From contig DASYUM010000321.1 of the NCBI GenBank assembly GCA_036001225.1, positions 1 to 46,812 on the forward strand: 46,812 bases of DNA, given 5' to 3'. The position numbers were made by a program, and so were the translations under genes. The stretch is from DASYUM01 sp036001225. Its GTDB lineage: Bacteria; Methylomirabilota; Methylomirabilia; Rokubacteriales; DASRDR01. Below, piece by piece: positions 22,380-30,949 of this stretch. How positions within the stretch are numbered: the stretch's first letter is position 1; each line of letters begins with the position of its first letter. Under the pieces are notes generated by a model that saw only the letters and a program-made list of their open reading frames with translations, made no database searches and was not told the origin of the DNA.

Positions 22380-24263
22380 ATGACGTGGCAGTCGCGGTGG
22401 GGCGGGGTGGTGGGATTGGGGATCCTCCTGGAAACGGCGCCGCTAGCGGCCCAGCCGGCCGAGCCTCCGGTCCAGCGGGCCGAGCGGATCGTGGTGACGG
22501 CAACCCGGGTGGAGGAGCCCCTGGAAGAGATCGGCGCCTCGGTGACGATCATCCCCGAGGAGATCTTCCGGGCGCAGGAATACCGGACGGTGGAGGAGGC
22601 CCTCCGCACCGTCCCCGGGCTCGACGTCCAGCGCTCGGGGAGCCTCGGCAAGCTCACCACCGTGCGGATCCGGGGGGCGGGGCCGGCCCAGATCCAGGTG
22701 CTGATCGACGGCGTGCGGGTGAAGAGTCTCACCACCGGCGACTTCGACTTCGCCGACCTCACGCTCGACGACGTCGAGCGGATCGAGGTCGTGCGGGGTC
22801 CCCAGTCCACCCTCTACGGCGCCGACGCCATCGGCGGCGTCATCAACATCATCACCAAGCGCGGGAAGGACAGGCCCTCGGGGTTCCTCGACCTCGAGGC
22901 CGGGAACTACGACACGTTTCGCGAACGGGCTGGCCTGGCCGGGGCCCGCGGCCCCCTCAGCTTCTCGCTCGGGGTTTCCCGGCTGGACTTCGGGGGTCAG
23001 TATCAGAACGACGAGCAGCGGCTGACCAGCGCCAACGGCCGGATCGGCTACGCGCTCCCCAACCGCGGCGAGGTCTCGGTGGTGGCCCGCTATTCCGACG
23101 GTCACCGCGGCATCCCTTTCAAGACCGTCTTCCCTGACTTCGACCTCAATCGGGAGCAGGACGACGAGCTGGCGCTGCTGAGCCTGGAGTGGCGGCAGCC
23201 CTGGACCGCCTGGTACGACCATGCGCTGCGGCTGTCGGTGATGGAGAGCCGGCTGACGTTCCGCGATCCCGACAGCCTGTTCGAGCCGCGCTCGGAGATC
23301 GAGACCCGGCGCCGCGAGGTCGACTGGCTCCACCATCTGCACTTCGGGCGCATGGATACCGTCACCGTCGGCCTCGAGTACCGGAACGAAAAGGGGACGA
23401 GCGAGAACACCTTCTCGCGGACGACCGATACCTATGCGGCGTTCCTGCAGAACGAGTTGCGGCTCTTCGAGCGCCTGTTCCTGACCGCCGGAGTCCGCCA
23501 CGACGACAACAGCGCGTTCGGCGACAAGACCACCGGACGCGCGGCGGCCGCGTACCTGGTCAAGGAGACGGACACGCGCCTGAAGGCGAGCTGGGGGCAA
23601 GGCTTCCGGGCCCCCACCTTCAACGACCTCTTCTTCCCGGCGACCTTCCCGCCCTGCCCGGCCTTCGGCAACCCGAACCTCCGGCCCGAGGAGAGCGAGA
23701 GCTGGGACGCCGGCGCGGAACAGCAGTTCTGGCGGCGACGGGGCCGGATTGGCGCCACCTATTTCCGGAACGACTTCAAGGACCTGATCCAGACCGCGCT
23801 GGTCGACCCCGTGAACTTCTGCTTCCAGGCGCAGAACGTCGGGCGGGCCCGGACCCAGGGCGTCGAGGTCGAGGCGAGCCTGGCCCCCCTCGATGGCCTC
23901 CTCTTCACCCTCGCCTACACCTACACCGAGACCGAAGACCGGACGACGGGCCTGCCCCTCCGGCGCTTCGCGCCGCACCGCTGGGCGCTGAGCGGGATCT
24001 ACGAGCTGCTCCGCGGCCTGACGCTGACGGCGGAGCTCTTCATCGTCTCGAGCCAGTTCGAGGGGGCGGGCGTGGCCCGGAACAAGGGTTACACGGTGGT
24101 CAACGCGGGAGCCGCCTATCGTCTCCCCTGGCGGTGGGGTCTGCTGTCCGACGTGACCGTGCACGTGAAGGTGACCAACCTGCTGGACGAGGACTACTCG
24201 GAGGTCAGGGGCTTCCCCGCGCTCGGCCCCCACGTGGTCGCCGGCCTGCGCGGCCGATTCTGA
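22380..24263 (+). CDS. btuB: TonB-dependent outer-membrane corrinoid receptor
   Basis: A 627-residue outer-membrane transporter. A signal peptide (about residues 1-22, ending PLAAQ) is followed by the TonB-box-like ERIVVTATRVEEP. The plug domain (about 35-160) shows VEEALRTVPGLDVQRSG, VRIRGAGPAQIQVLIDGVR, RIEVVRGPQSTLYGADAIGG and VINIITKRG. A 22-strand barrel ends in an aromatic C-terminal residue (AGLRGRF). Riboswitch 2 directly upstream marks it as a corrinoid receptor. ATG 22380 follows GGAAGGGGAG. The dedicated tonB lies five genes downstream in the same run. Confidence 0.95.
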   Translation: MTWQSRWGGVVGLGILLETAPLAAQPAEPPVQRAERIVVTATRVEEPLEEIGASVTIIPEEIFRAQEYRTVEEALRTVPGLDVQRSGSLGKLTTVRIRGAGPAQIQVLIDGVRVKSLTTGDFDFADLTLDDVERIEVVRGPQSTLYGADAIGGVINIITKRGKDRPSGFLDLEAGNYDTFRERAGLAGARGPLSFSLGVSRLDFGGQYQNDEQRLTSANGRIGYALPNRGEVSVVARYSDGHRGIPFKTVFPDFDLNREQDDELALLSLEWRQPWTAWYDHALRLSVMESRLTFRDPDSLFEPRSEIETRRREVDWLHHLHFGRMDTVTVGLEYRNEKGTSENTFSRTTDTYAAFLQNELRLFERLFLTAGVRHDDNSAFGDKTTGRAAAAYLVKETDTRLKASWGQGFRAPTFNDLFFPATFPPCPAFGNPNLRPEESESWDAGAEQQFWRRRGRIGATYFRNDFKDLIQTALVDPVNFCFQAQNVGRARTQGVEVEASLAPLDGLLFTLAYTYTETEDRTTGLPLRRFAPHRWALSGIYELLRGLTLTAELFIVSSQFEGAGVARNKGYTVVNAGAAYRLPWRWGLLSDVTVHVKVTNLLDEDYSEVRGFPALGPHVVAGLRGRF

Positions 24264-24344
24264 TGGCGGGGCTCAAGCGCCGGGGTAGCGGGGGCGCTCG
24301 CGGCGGAACTCGCTCCGGGCAGGCAGGCGAGGGAAAGCGCGCCG

Positions 24345-24370
24345 CCCCTCCCCCCTCAGGGTGGGAGGGG
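24345..24370. other. G/C-run hairpin before the MBL-fold gene
   Basis: CCCCTCCC (24345-24352) pairs with GGGAGGGG (24363-24370). The right arm also serves as a strong Shine-Dalgarno before GTG 24377, so folding would restrict translation of the next gene. Confidence 0.45.
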
Positions 24371-24376
24371 TCGGGG

Positions 24377-25123
24377 GTGAGGGGGGACCCGATTGTCCGG
24401 TTCCTCGGCTCGGGCGACGCCTTCGGCAGCGGCGGCCGATTCCAGGCGTGCATTCACCTCCGGGCCGAGGGGATGGACCTGCTCCTCGACTGCGGGGCGT
24501 CTTCCCTGATCGCGATGCGGCGGTTCGGGGTGGACCCCGCCGGGGTCGACGCCGTGCTGGTGACCCACCTGCACGGCGATCACTTCGGCGGCCTCCCCTT
24601 CCTGCTCCTCGACGCCCAGTTCGGCCATCGAGCGCGCCCGCTGGTCGTCGCCGGCCCGCCGGGCGTCGAAGCCCGGGTCCAGGCCGCGATGGAGGTCCTG
24701 TTCCCGGGCTCCTCGGCAATCCCGCGCGAGTTCGCACTCACCTTCGTCGAGTGGGCCGAGCGACGACCCGTCCACGTCGGCACCGCGACGGTGACCCCGT
24801 ATGGCGTCGTGCACCCGAGCGGCGCGCCGCCGTTCGCGCTCCGGGTGGCGTGCGGCGGGAAGATAGTGGCCTACTCGGGGGACACCGAGTGGACCGATGC
24901 GCTGGCCGAGGCGGCCCGGGGGGCCGACCTGTTCGTCTGCGAGGCCTACTTCTTCGAGAAGCGGGTGAAATACCACCTCGACTATCGGACGCTGGCGGAT
25001 CACCGCGGGATCCTCGGCTGCCGCCGGCTCGTTCTGACCCACATGAGCGCCGACATGCTCGGCCGGCTGCCTCTGGTCGACGACGTCGAAGCGGCCGAGG
25101 ACGGCTGTACGCTGGTCCTGTGA
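24377..25123 (+). CDS. Metallo-beta-lactamase-fold hydrolase (RNase Z-like) in the corrinoid operon
   Basis: A 248-residue MBL-fold protein. Metal ligands are visible in THLHGDHFGG (HxHxDH), the later His in VVHPSGAP, the Asp in AYSGDTEW and a final His in LVLTHMSADM. The RNase Z exosite is absent, so tRNA processing is unlikely. GTG 24377 is chosen for its strong GGGAGGGG ribosome site; an in-frame ATG at 24263 overlapping the btuB stop would add 38 low-complexity residues. It sits between btuB and cbiZ, 4 nt before the latter, suggesting a corrinoid-related hydrolysis such as an ester or phosphodiester in the nucleotide loop; that is inference. Confidence 0.82.
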   Translation: MRGDPIVRFLGSGDAFGSGGRFQACIHLRAEGMDLLLDCGASSLIAMRRFGVDPAGVDAVLVTHLHGDHFGGLPFLLLDAQFGHRARPLVVAGPPGVEARVQAAMEVLFPGSSAIPREFALTFVEWAERRPVHVGTATVTPYGVVHPSGAPPFALRVACGGKIVAYSGDTEWTDALAEAARGADLFVCEAYFFEKRVKYHLDYRTLADHRGILGCRRLVLTHMSADMLGRLPLVDDVEAAEDGCTLVL

Positions 25124-25127
25124 CGGC

Positions 25128-25763
25128 ATGATCGGCGGGGTCACGATCGAGGTCGGCCGGGAGGCGGTCTGGGTCCGGAGCGCTGATCGGCTGCGGGTCG
25201 TCGCTTCCGCGTTCGTGGGCGGCGACCTGGCGGCGACGCGCCACATCGTCAACATGCACTGGCCCCACGGCTACCGGGACGGGCTCGAGGTCGAGCTGGC
25301 CGCCTTCGCGCGCCGGCTGGGGATCGTCGAGCCCTTCGTGGGCCTGATGACGGCGGCGGGGACGCACGAGGCGGTGTCGGTGACCGAACAGCTCGACGGG
25401 ATCACGGCGATCGCCGTGGTCACGGTGGGGATCGGGACGCTGGTCTCGGCGGGGGCGAGCCCGCCCCGCCCCTGGCGCCCCGGCACGATCAACACCATCG
25501 TGCTGCTGGACGCGTGCCTGGAGCCGGCCGCTGCTGTCAATGGCGTCATCACCGCCACCGAGGCGAAGGTCGCCGCGCTGGCCGAGGCCGGGCTCGTGAC
25601 GACCGACGGCGCCCCGGCGACCGGCACCGTGACCGACGCGGTCGTCGTGGCCTGGACTCAGCGGGGGCCGCGGCTGCCCTATCTCGGACCCGCGGCGTCT
25701 GGCGGCTGGCTCCTGGCGCGGGCGGTGCGGCGGGCGGTCGCAGCCGGGATTCAGCGAGAATGA
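25128..25763 (+). CDS. cbiZ: Adenosylcobinamide amidohydrolase
   Basis: A 211-residue CbiZ-family enzyme that cleaves the aminopropanol side chain of adenosylcobinamide (and in some bacteria of incorrect corrinoids) to release adenosylcobyric acid. Family features seen are ASAFVGGDLAATRHIVNMHW, GLMTAAGTHEAVSV, the conserved PGTINTIVLLDA and GTVTDAVVVAW with the acidic active-site region. It is common in archaea and scattered in bacteria. Its TGA overlaps the ATG of cbiB (ATGA), which uses its product. Confidence 0.9.
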   Translation: MIGGVTIEVGREAVWVRSADRLRVVASAFVGGDLAATRHIVNMHWPHGYRDGLEVELAAFARRLGIVEPFVGLMTAAGTHEAVSVTEQLDGITAIAVVTVGIGTLVSAGASPPRPWRPGTINTIVLLDACLEPAAAVNGVITATEAKVAALAEAGLVTTDGAPATGTVTDAVVVAWTQRGPRLPYLGPAASGGWLLARAVRRAVAAGIQRE

Positions 25764-26677
25764 GACCATCTCCCCTCGCGCTGCTGGGGGCCGTGAGCCT
25801 CGACCTCGCCGCTGGCGAGCCGCCGGACCGCTGGCATCCCGTCGCCGGCATCGGCCGGATCCTGGCCTGGGCCGATCGGCGGTCGGAGCGGACGCCGGCC
25901 AGTGGGGCGGCGGCCGTGGTGGCGATCACCGCGGGCGTCGGGCTGGCGGCGGCGGCCGTCGGCTGCCTCGCCCGGCGCCTAGGCCGGCTCGGCCTGCTCC
26001 TGGAAGCCGTCGCGCTGAAGCCGGCCTTCGCGGTCCACCGACTGGGCGGCGCCGCGGCAGAGGTGGGCGCCGCGCTGGAGGCGGGCCGGCTCGACGAGGG
26101 CCGCCGCCTGGTCGGTCGTCACCTGGTCAGCCGGCCGACCTCGTCGCTGGACGCGCCCGCAATCACCTCGGCGGCCGTCGAGTCCCTCGCCGAAAATCTC
26201 GCCGACAGCGTGGCCGGCCCGCTGCTCGCCTACGGGATCGGCGGCTTGCCGGCGGCATGGGCGTACCGAACGCTCAACACCGCGGACGCGATGTGGGGCT
26301 ACCGGAACGCGCGGTATGCGCGCTTCGGCATGGCGGCCGCCCGACTCGACGATGCGGCGAACCTCGTGCCGGCGCGCCTCGCCGCGGCCGCGCTCGTGGC
26401 TGCCGCTCCCTTCGCCGGCGGCGACGGCCGCGCCGCCGCGCGGGTCGCCTGGCGCGACCACGCGCGGACCGCGAGTCCCAACGCGGGCTGGCCTATGTCG
26501 GCGATGGCCGGCGCCCTCGGCGTGGGGCTGGCCAAGCCAGGCGAGTACCGCCTCGGCGACCAGCCGCTGCCCGCGACGCCGGAGGTGATCCGGCGCGCCC
26601 TCCGCCTCTACCGGGTGGCCTCCGCCCTCCTCGTGGCGACGGCGGTGGCCCTGACGGTCTGGCGCCGGGGGCGGTGA
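25760..26677 (+). CDS. cbiB: Adenosylcobinamide-phosphate synthase
   Basis: A 305-residue inner-membrane enzyme (CbiB/CobD) that attaches aminopropanol or its phosphate to adenosylcobyric acid. It shows SLDLAAGEPPDRWHPVAGIG at the N-terminus, the conserved SRPTSSLDAPAITSAAVESL and AENLADSVAGPLLAY stretch, NTADAMWGYRN and the C-terminal DHARTASPNAGWPMSAMAG. Several membrane helices are present. ATG 25760 overlaps cbiZ; the stop overlaps the cobQ ATG by one base. Confidence 0.94.
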   Translation: MRPSPLALLGAVSLDLAAGEPPDRWHPVAGIGRILAWADRRSERTPASGAAAVVAITAGVGLAAAAVGCLARRLGRLGLLLEAVALKPAFAVHRLGGAAAEVGAALEAGRLDEGRRLVGRHLVSRPTSSLDAPAITSAAVESLAENLADSVAGPLLAYGIGGLPAAWAYRTLNTADAMWGYRNARYARFGMAAARLDDAANLVPARLAAAALVAAAPFAGGDGRAAARVAWRDHARTASPNAGWPMSAMAGALGVGLAKPGEYRLGDQPLPATPEVIRRALRLYRVASALLVATAVALTVWRRGR

Positions 26678-28191
26678 TGCCGGTGCGGGCGCGAGCGCTC
26701 ATGTTGCAAGGCACCGGCTCCCACGTGGGCAAGAGCGTGCTCACCGCGGCGCTCTGCCGTCTCTTCCGCGAGGACGGTCTGAGCGTGGCGCCGTTCAAGG
26801 CGCAGAACATGGCCCTGAACGCGTACGTGACCGCGGACGGGGGAGAGATCGGCTGGGCCCAGGCGGTGCAGGCCGAGGCGGCCGGTCTGGAGCCGAGCGT
26901 GGACATGAACCCGGTCCTGCTCAAGCCGCAAACCGGCGGTGCCCAGGTCGTGGTGCACGGCAAGGTATGGGCCACCCTGTCGGCGCGCGAGTACTATCGC
27001 CGGCGCGGCGAGCTGTGGGACGCCGTCACCGTCTCCTACCGCCGACTGGCCGCCGCCCACGGGCTGATCGTCATCGAGGGGGCGGGCAGCCCGGCCGAGC
27101 CCAACCTGATGGCGGGCGACATCACCAACATGGCCGTCGCCCGCCTGGCGAGGGCGCCGGTCGTGCTGGTCGGCGACATCGACCGCGGCGGCGTCTTCGC
27201 CAGTCTCGTGGGCTCGCTCGCCCTTCTCGGCCGCCCCGACCGGCGCCGAGTGCGCGGCTTCCTGCTCAACAAGTTCCGGGGGGACCCGGCGCTGCTCGCG
27301 CCCGCGCTCACGTTCCTCACGCGCCGCACCGGCCGGCCCGTGCTCGGCGTGGTGCCGTACCTTGCCGACCTTCATCTTCCCGAAGAGGACAGCGTCGCAC
27401 TGGAGGAGCGTGGAACGTCGACTCTCGGGTGGGGTCCAGGAGGGGAGCGGGTGGGATTCCCCCCCCACCGGGTCGTCGTCGTCCGGCTGCCCCACATCGC
27501 CAACTTCACCGACTTCGCACCGCTCGTCGCCGACCCGGCCGTCGAGCTGCGCTACGCCCAGCGGCCGGAGGAGGTGGTCGGCGCGAGCCTGGTGATCCTG
27601 CCGGGCTCGAAGGACACGCTGGCCGATCTCCGCTGGCTCCGGGCGAGTGGCTTCGCCGCCGCCGTGCAGGCGCACCTCGCGCGGGGAGGGCGCGTGGCCG
27701 GGATCTGCGGCGGCTACCAGATGCTCGGGCGGGCCGTCGAGGATCCCGACGGCCTCGAAGGTGGCGGCCGCGCCGAGGGCCTGGGCTGTCTGGCGGCGAC
27801 GACCGTGCTCGCCCCCCCCAAGATCACGCGGCGGGTCCAGGCTCGCCTCGCGGCCGGCGGGGAGCGCTTCGACGCGTATGAGCTACACCTGGGGCGGACG
27901 CGGATCGACCCGGAGGTCGCTCCGTTCGCTCTCATCGAAGACGGGGACGGCTCTCGTCCCGACGGCGCAGTCACGCGCGACGGACAGGTCTGGGGCACGT
28001 ACCTCCACGGGGTCTTCGACACGGCCTCCGTGCGTCGGGCCGTGCTCGGCGCGCCGCCGCCATCCGAGGCCGACCCGGCCGGGGCGGGCGACTACCGCGC
28101 AGCGCGCGAGCGCGCGTTCGGGCGACTGGCGGCCCACGTCCGCGCGCACGTCGATCTCCGCGCCCTGCGCGACCTCGTGGGAGTGCGGTGA
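26677..28191 (+). CDS. cobQ: Cobyric acid synthase
   Basis: A 504-residue ATP/glutamine-dependent enzyme (CobQ/CbiP) that amidates the b, d, e and g side chains to form adenosylcobyric acid, the substrate of CbiB. The N-terminal domain has MLQGTGSHVGKSVLTAALCR, FKAQNMALNAYVT and VIEGAGSPAEPNL. The glutaminase domain has the nucleophile Cys in VAGICGGYQMLG and the catalytic His in WGTYLHGVFD. A small insertion of about ten residues (TSTLGWGPGGERVGFPPH, near residue 250) is less conserved. The start ATG 26677 and the downstream tonB GTG 28188 both overlap neighbours. Confidence 0.96.
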   Translation: MPVRARALMLQGTGSHVGKSVLTAALCRLFREDGLSVAPFKAQNMALNAYVTADGGEIGWAQAVQAEAAGLEPSVDMNPVLLKPQTGGAQVVVHGKVWATLSAREYYRRRGELWDAVTVSYRRLAAAHGLIVIEGAGSPAEPNLMAGDITNMAVARLARAPVVLVGDIDRGGVFASLVGSLALLGRPDRRRVRGFLLNKFRGDPALLAPALTFLTRRTGRPVLGVVPYLADLHLPEEDSVALEERGTSTLGWGPGGERVGFPPHRVVVVRLPHIANFTDFAPLVADPAVELRYAQRPEEVVGASLVILPGSKDTLADLRWLRASGFAAAVQAHLARGGRVAGICGGYQMLGRAVEDPDGLEGGGRAEGLGCLAATTVLAPPKITRRVQARLAAGGERFDAYELHLGRTRIDPEVAPFALIEDGDGSRPDGAVTRDGQVWGTYLHGVFDTASVRRAVLGAPPPSEADPAGAGDYRAARERAFGRLAAHVRAHVDLRALRDLVGVR

Positions 28192-29180
28192 CGGACCCGC
28201 GGAGCGTCGCCGTCGCGCTGGCGGTTTCGCTGGTCCTCCATGCCGGCCTCGCGGTCACGCTACGTGGCCTCGGCTTCGGGCCGCGGGACGAGCCGGCGTC
28301 GCGGCCGCCGCTCTACGTCGATCTCGTGGAGCCGGTGGCTGTCTCGAGCCCGCGGAGCGGCGAGGCGACGGTGGCCCCGCGCTCGGCGGACCGGCCGCGT
28401 GGTGCGCGCGAGCCGCGTCGCGATCGCGCGGCCATCCCCATCCCCCCACCGGCGGGACCGGAGAAGGAGGACACGGGGCCGGGATCGGTGCCGCCGCTTC
28501 CGGCGCCGCCCGCGATGCCGCCTCCGCCGATCCCGTCGGTCCCGCCACCGGCGAGGTCCGCGGCTCCTCCCGCGCCGGCACTCGTGCCGCCGGCCGAGCC
28601 GGCGGCGGTCCCGCCGGCGCCATCCGCGCCTCACGGGAACGTAGCGGAGCGGATGGCGGCCCGGCCCGAGCCGGAGGCCGGCCGGCGGGAGACGTCGGCC
28701 ACGACGCCGGCCGGCGGCGGGGCGAGCGCTGGCGGGGTCGCCCGCCGAGGCGGCGAGATCGCCAGCGTGCCGGGCGCGACCGGCGGCGCGCCGGGCGGAA
28801 GCGGAGGTCCGCTCGTCGATCGATACCCGGCGTCGGTCGGGGGCGGAAGCGAGAGTGCCGCGCTGAGCGGCGGTCGCGCCGGCGCGATTCCGCCGGAGTA
28901 CGAGCGCTACGTTCGGGATCTCCGCCGGCGGATCCAGGAGCGGCTGCGCTATCCCGGGCTCGCCGTGCGCCAGGGTCTCGGCGGCACCGTCGAGCTGGAA
29001 GTACGGCTCGACGCGAGCGGGCGCCTCATCGGGGTGGCCGCGCTCGGGCCCGCGCCCGCGTGGGTCTTGCGCGAGGCGGCGGTCGAGGCCGTCCGCGAAG
29101 CCACGCCGTTCCCGTTTCCCCCCGGGCTCGACGCACGCCCGCTCACCATCCGACTGCCGATCGTCTTCGAGATACGCTGA
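28188..29180 (+). CDS. tonB: TonB energy-transducing protein
   Basis: A 330-residue periplasm-spanning protein. A single N-terminal anchor (VALAVSLVLHAGLAVTLRGLG, residues 9-29, with the conserved His) is followed by a long Pro/Ala/Gly-rich linker (about 40-235). The C-terminal TonB domain shows YVRDLRRRIQERLRYPGLAV, GLGGTVELEVRLDASGRLIG and AVEAVREATPFPFPPG. It overlaps cobQ and belongs to the btuB transcription unit, so it is probably dedicated to corrinoid uptake. ExbB and ExbD are not in the window. Confidence 0.92.
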   Translation: MTDPRSVAVALAVSLVLHAGLAVTLRGLGFGPRDEPASRPPLYVDLVEPVAVSSPRSGEATVAPRSADRPRGAREPRRDRAAIPIPPPAGPEKEDTGPGSVPPLPAPPAMPPPPIPSVPPPARSAAPPAPALVPPAEPAAVPPAPSAPHGNVAERMAARPEPEAGRRETSATTPAGGGASAGGVARRGGEIASVPGATGGAPGGSGGPLVDRYPASVGGGSESAALSGGRAGAIPPEYERYVRDLRRRIQERLRYPGLAVRQGLGGTVELEVRLDASGRLIGVAALGPAPAWVLREAAVEAVREATPFPFPPGLDARPLTIRLPIVFEIR

Positions 29181-29245
29181 GAGGCCATTTTCCTTCGCCG
29201 CCTTCGCGGCGCCTGGGCTATAGTGGGTGCAAATTGCGTGCAGCC

Positions 29246-30949
29246 GTGCCGATCAGCGCTGACGACGTGCTCGACGACGTGACGCTCGTGCTCTCCGACG
29301 CGGTGCGGGAGGCGATCGCCCGGGCCGGCCTGCCCGCGCCGGCCGGCTCCCAGATCGTCTGGGATGTTCCGAAGGAGGCCGCGCACGGCGACTACGCGAC
29401 GAACGTCGCCCTGCTCCTCGGCAAGTCGGCGCGCCGCCCGCCGCGCCAGGTGGCGGAGAGCATCCACGCTCACCTGCCGGCGATCGAGGTGGTGGAGCGG
29501 GCCGAGGTGGCGGGCCCGGGGTTCCTCAACGTGTTCCTGTCGCCGGCGTACTGCCACGCGGGACTCGCCCGGATCCTGGCCGCCGGTGCCCGCTACGGGC
29601 AGGGGAGCGAGGGCACGGGCATGCGGGCCCAGGTCGAGTTCGTGAGCGCCAATCCCACCGGCCCTCTCACCCTCGGGCACGGGCGGCAGGCGGTGCTCGG
29701 CGACTGCGTGGCCCGGCTTTTCCAGGCGATCGGGTACGACACGACCCGGGAGTACTACTTCAACAACGCGGGCCGCCAGATGCGACTCCTCGGCGAGTCG
29801 GTACGGGTCCGCTACCTCGAGCTGATCGGGCGTCCGGCGAGCTTCCCCGAGGACGGCTACCAGGGCGACTACATCCGGGAGATCGCGCAGGCGCTGCGCC
29901 ACGCCCACGGCGAGGCGCTGGCCGGCGAGGGCCACGAGGCGGTCTTCCGGCAGGCCGCCGAGGAGTCGATCTTCAGCGACATCCGCCGGACGCTGGACCG
30001 CCTCGGCATCCGGTTCGACGTCTACTCCAACGAGGCCTCGCTCTACACCGAGGGGAAGGTCGAGGCGACCCTGGCCGCGCTCCGCGAGCGGGGACTCGTC
30101 TACGAGAAGGACGGCGCCACCTGGCTCAAGCTGTCGGCGATGGGCCGGCCTCAGGACCGGGTGCTCGTGAAGTCGAGTGGGGAGCCGACCTACCGGCTGC
30201 CCGACATCGCCTACCACCGCGAAAAGCTTCAGCGCGGGTTCGACCGGATTCTCAACGTGCAGGGGGCTGACCACATCGAGGAAGCGAAGGACGTGGTCGC
30301 CGCCATCGCCGCCCTCGGCCTGCCCGCCGAGCGGATCCGCTACCTCATCCACCAGTTCGTCACCATCACTCGGGGTGGCGTCGAGGTGAAGATGTCCACC
30401 CGGCGGGCCACCTACGTGACCGTCGACGATCTGCTCGACCAGGTCGGCAGCGTGGACGTCTTTCGCTACTTCATGGTGACCCGCAGCCCGGAGAGCCATT
30501 TGAACTTCGACCTGGAGGCCGCGACCGAGAGCGACTGGCAGAAGAACCCGGTCTTCTACATCCAGTACGCCCACGCCCGGGTCGTCAGCATCGAGAAGCA
30601 CGCCCGCGAGCGCGGGGTGCCGCCGATCGAGCGCTGGGAGGACGTGGACCTGGGCCCGCTGACCGAGCGGGACGAATTGGCCCTCATCAAGACGCTACTG
30701 CGCTATCCGGCACTGGTGGCGGGAGCGGCGCGGGCGTGCGAGCCCCACCGGGTCGCCGTGTTCCTCCATGACCTGGCGGCCCAGTTCCATGGCTACCACC
30801 ACCTCGGCACCCACGACCCCGAATACCGCGTGGTGCGGCCGGAGGCCCTGGGCCTCACGCGGGCGCGACTGGCCCTGGCCCGGGCGGTCGGCCAGGTGGT
30901 CCGCAACGGGCTCGGTCTTCTGGGCATCTCGGCGCCCGAGGCGATGTAG
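29246..30949 (+). CDS. argS: Arginyl-tRNA synthetase
   Basis: Class I synthetase of 567 residues. The N-terminal Arg-tRNA synthetase domain (about 1-90) recognises the tRNA D-loop. The catalytic domain carries SANPTGPLTLGHGRQAVLGD (HIGH-like, about residues 133-152) and VKMSTRRATYVTVDDLL (KMSK-like, about 381-397). The DALR anticodon-binding domain closes the protein (FLHDLAAQFHGYHHLGTHDP). GTG 29246 is preferred; TTG 29234 is an in-frame alternative. It is 65 nt after tonB, with a TATAGT -10-like hexamer at 29219-29224. The ArgS stop abuts the next ATG. Confidence 0.95.
   Translation: MPISADDVLDDVTLVLSDAVREAIARAGLPAPAGSQIVWDVPKEAAHGDYATNVALLLGKSARRPPRQVAESIHAHLPAIEVVERAEVAGPGFLNVFLSPAYCHAGLARILAAGARYGQGSEGTGMRAQVEFVSANPTGPLTLGHGRQAVLGDCVARLFQAIGYDTTREYYFNNAGRQMRLLGESVRVRYLELIGRPASFPEDGYQGDYIREIAQALRHAHGEALAGEGHEAVFRQAAEESIFSDIRRTLDRLGIRFDVYSNEASLYTEGKVEATLAALRERGLVYEKDGATWLKLSAMGRPQDRVLVKSSGEPTYRLPDIAYHREKLQRGFDRILNVQGADHIEEAKDVVAAIAALGLPAERIRYLIHQFVTITRGGVEVKMSTRRATYVTVDDLLDQVGSVDVFRYFMVTRSPESHLNFDLEAATESDWQKNPVFYIQYAHARVVSIEKHARERGVPPIERWEDVDLGPLTERDELALIKTLLRYPALVAGAARACEPHRVAVFLHDLAAQFHGYHHLGTHDPEYRVVRPEALGLTRARLALARAVGQVVRNGLGLLGISAPEAM

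Noticed and set aside
24263..24376. ATG start for the MBL-fold gene overlapping the btuB stop
   Set aside because: The extra 38 residues are low-complexity, and the GTG at 24377 has a much better ribosome site. The choice remains open.
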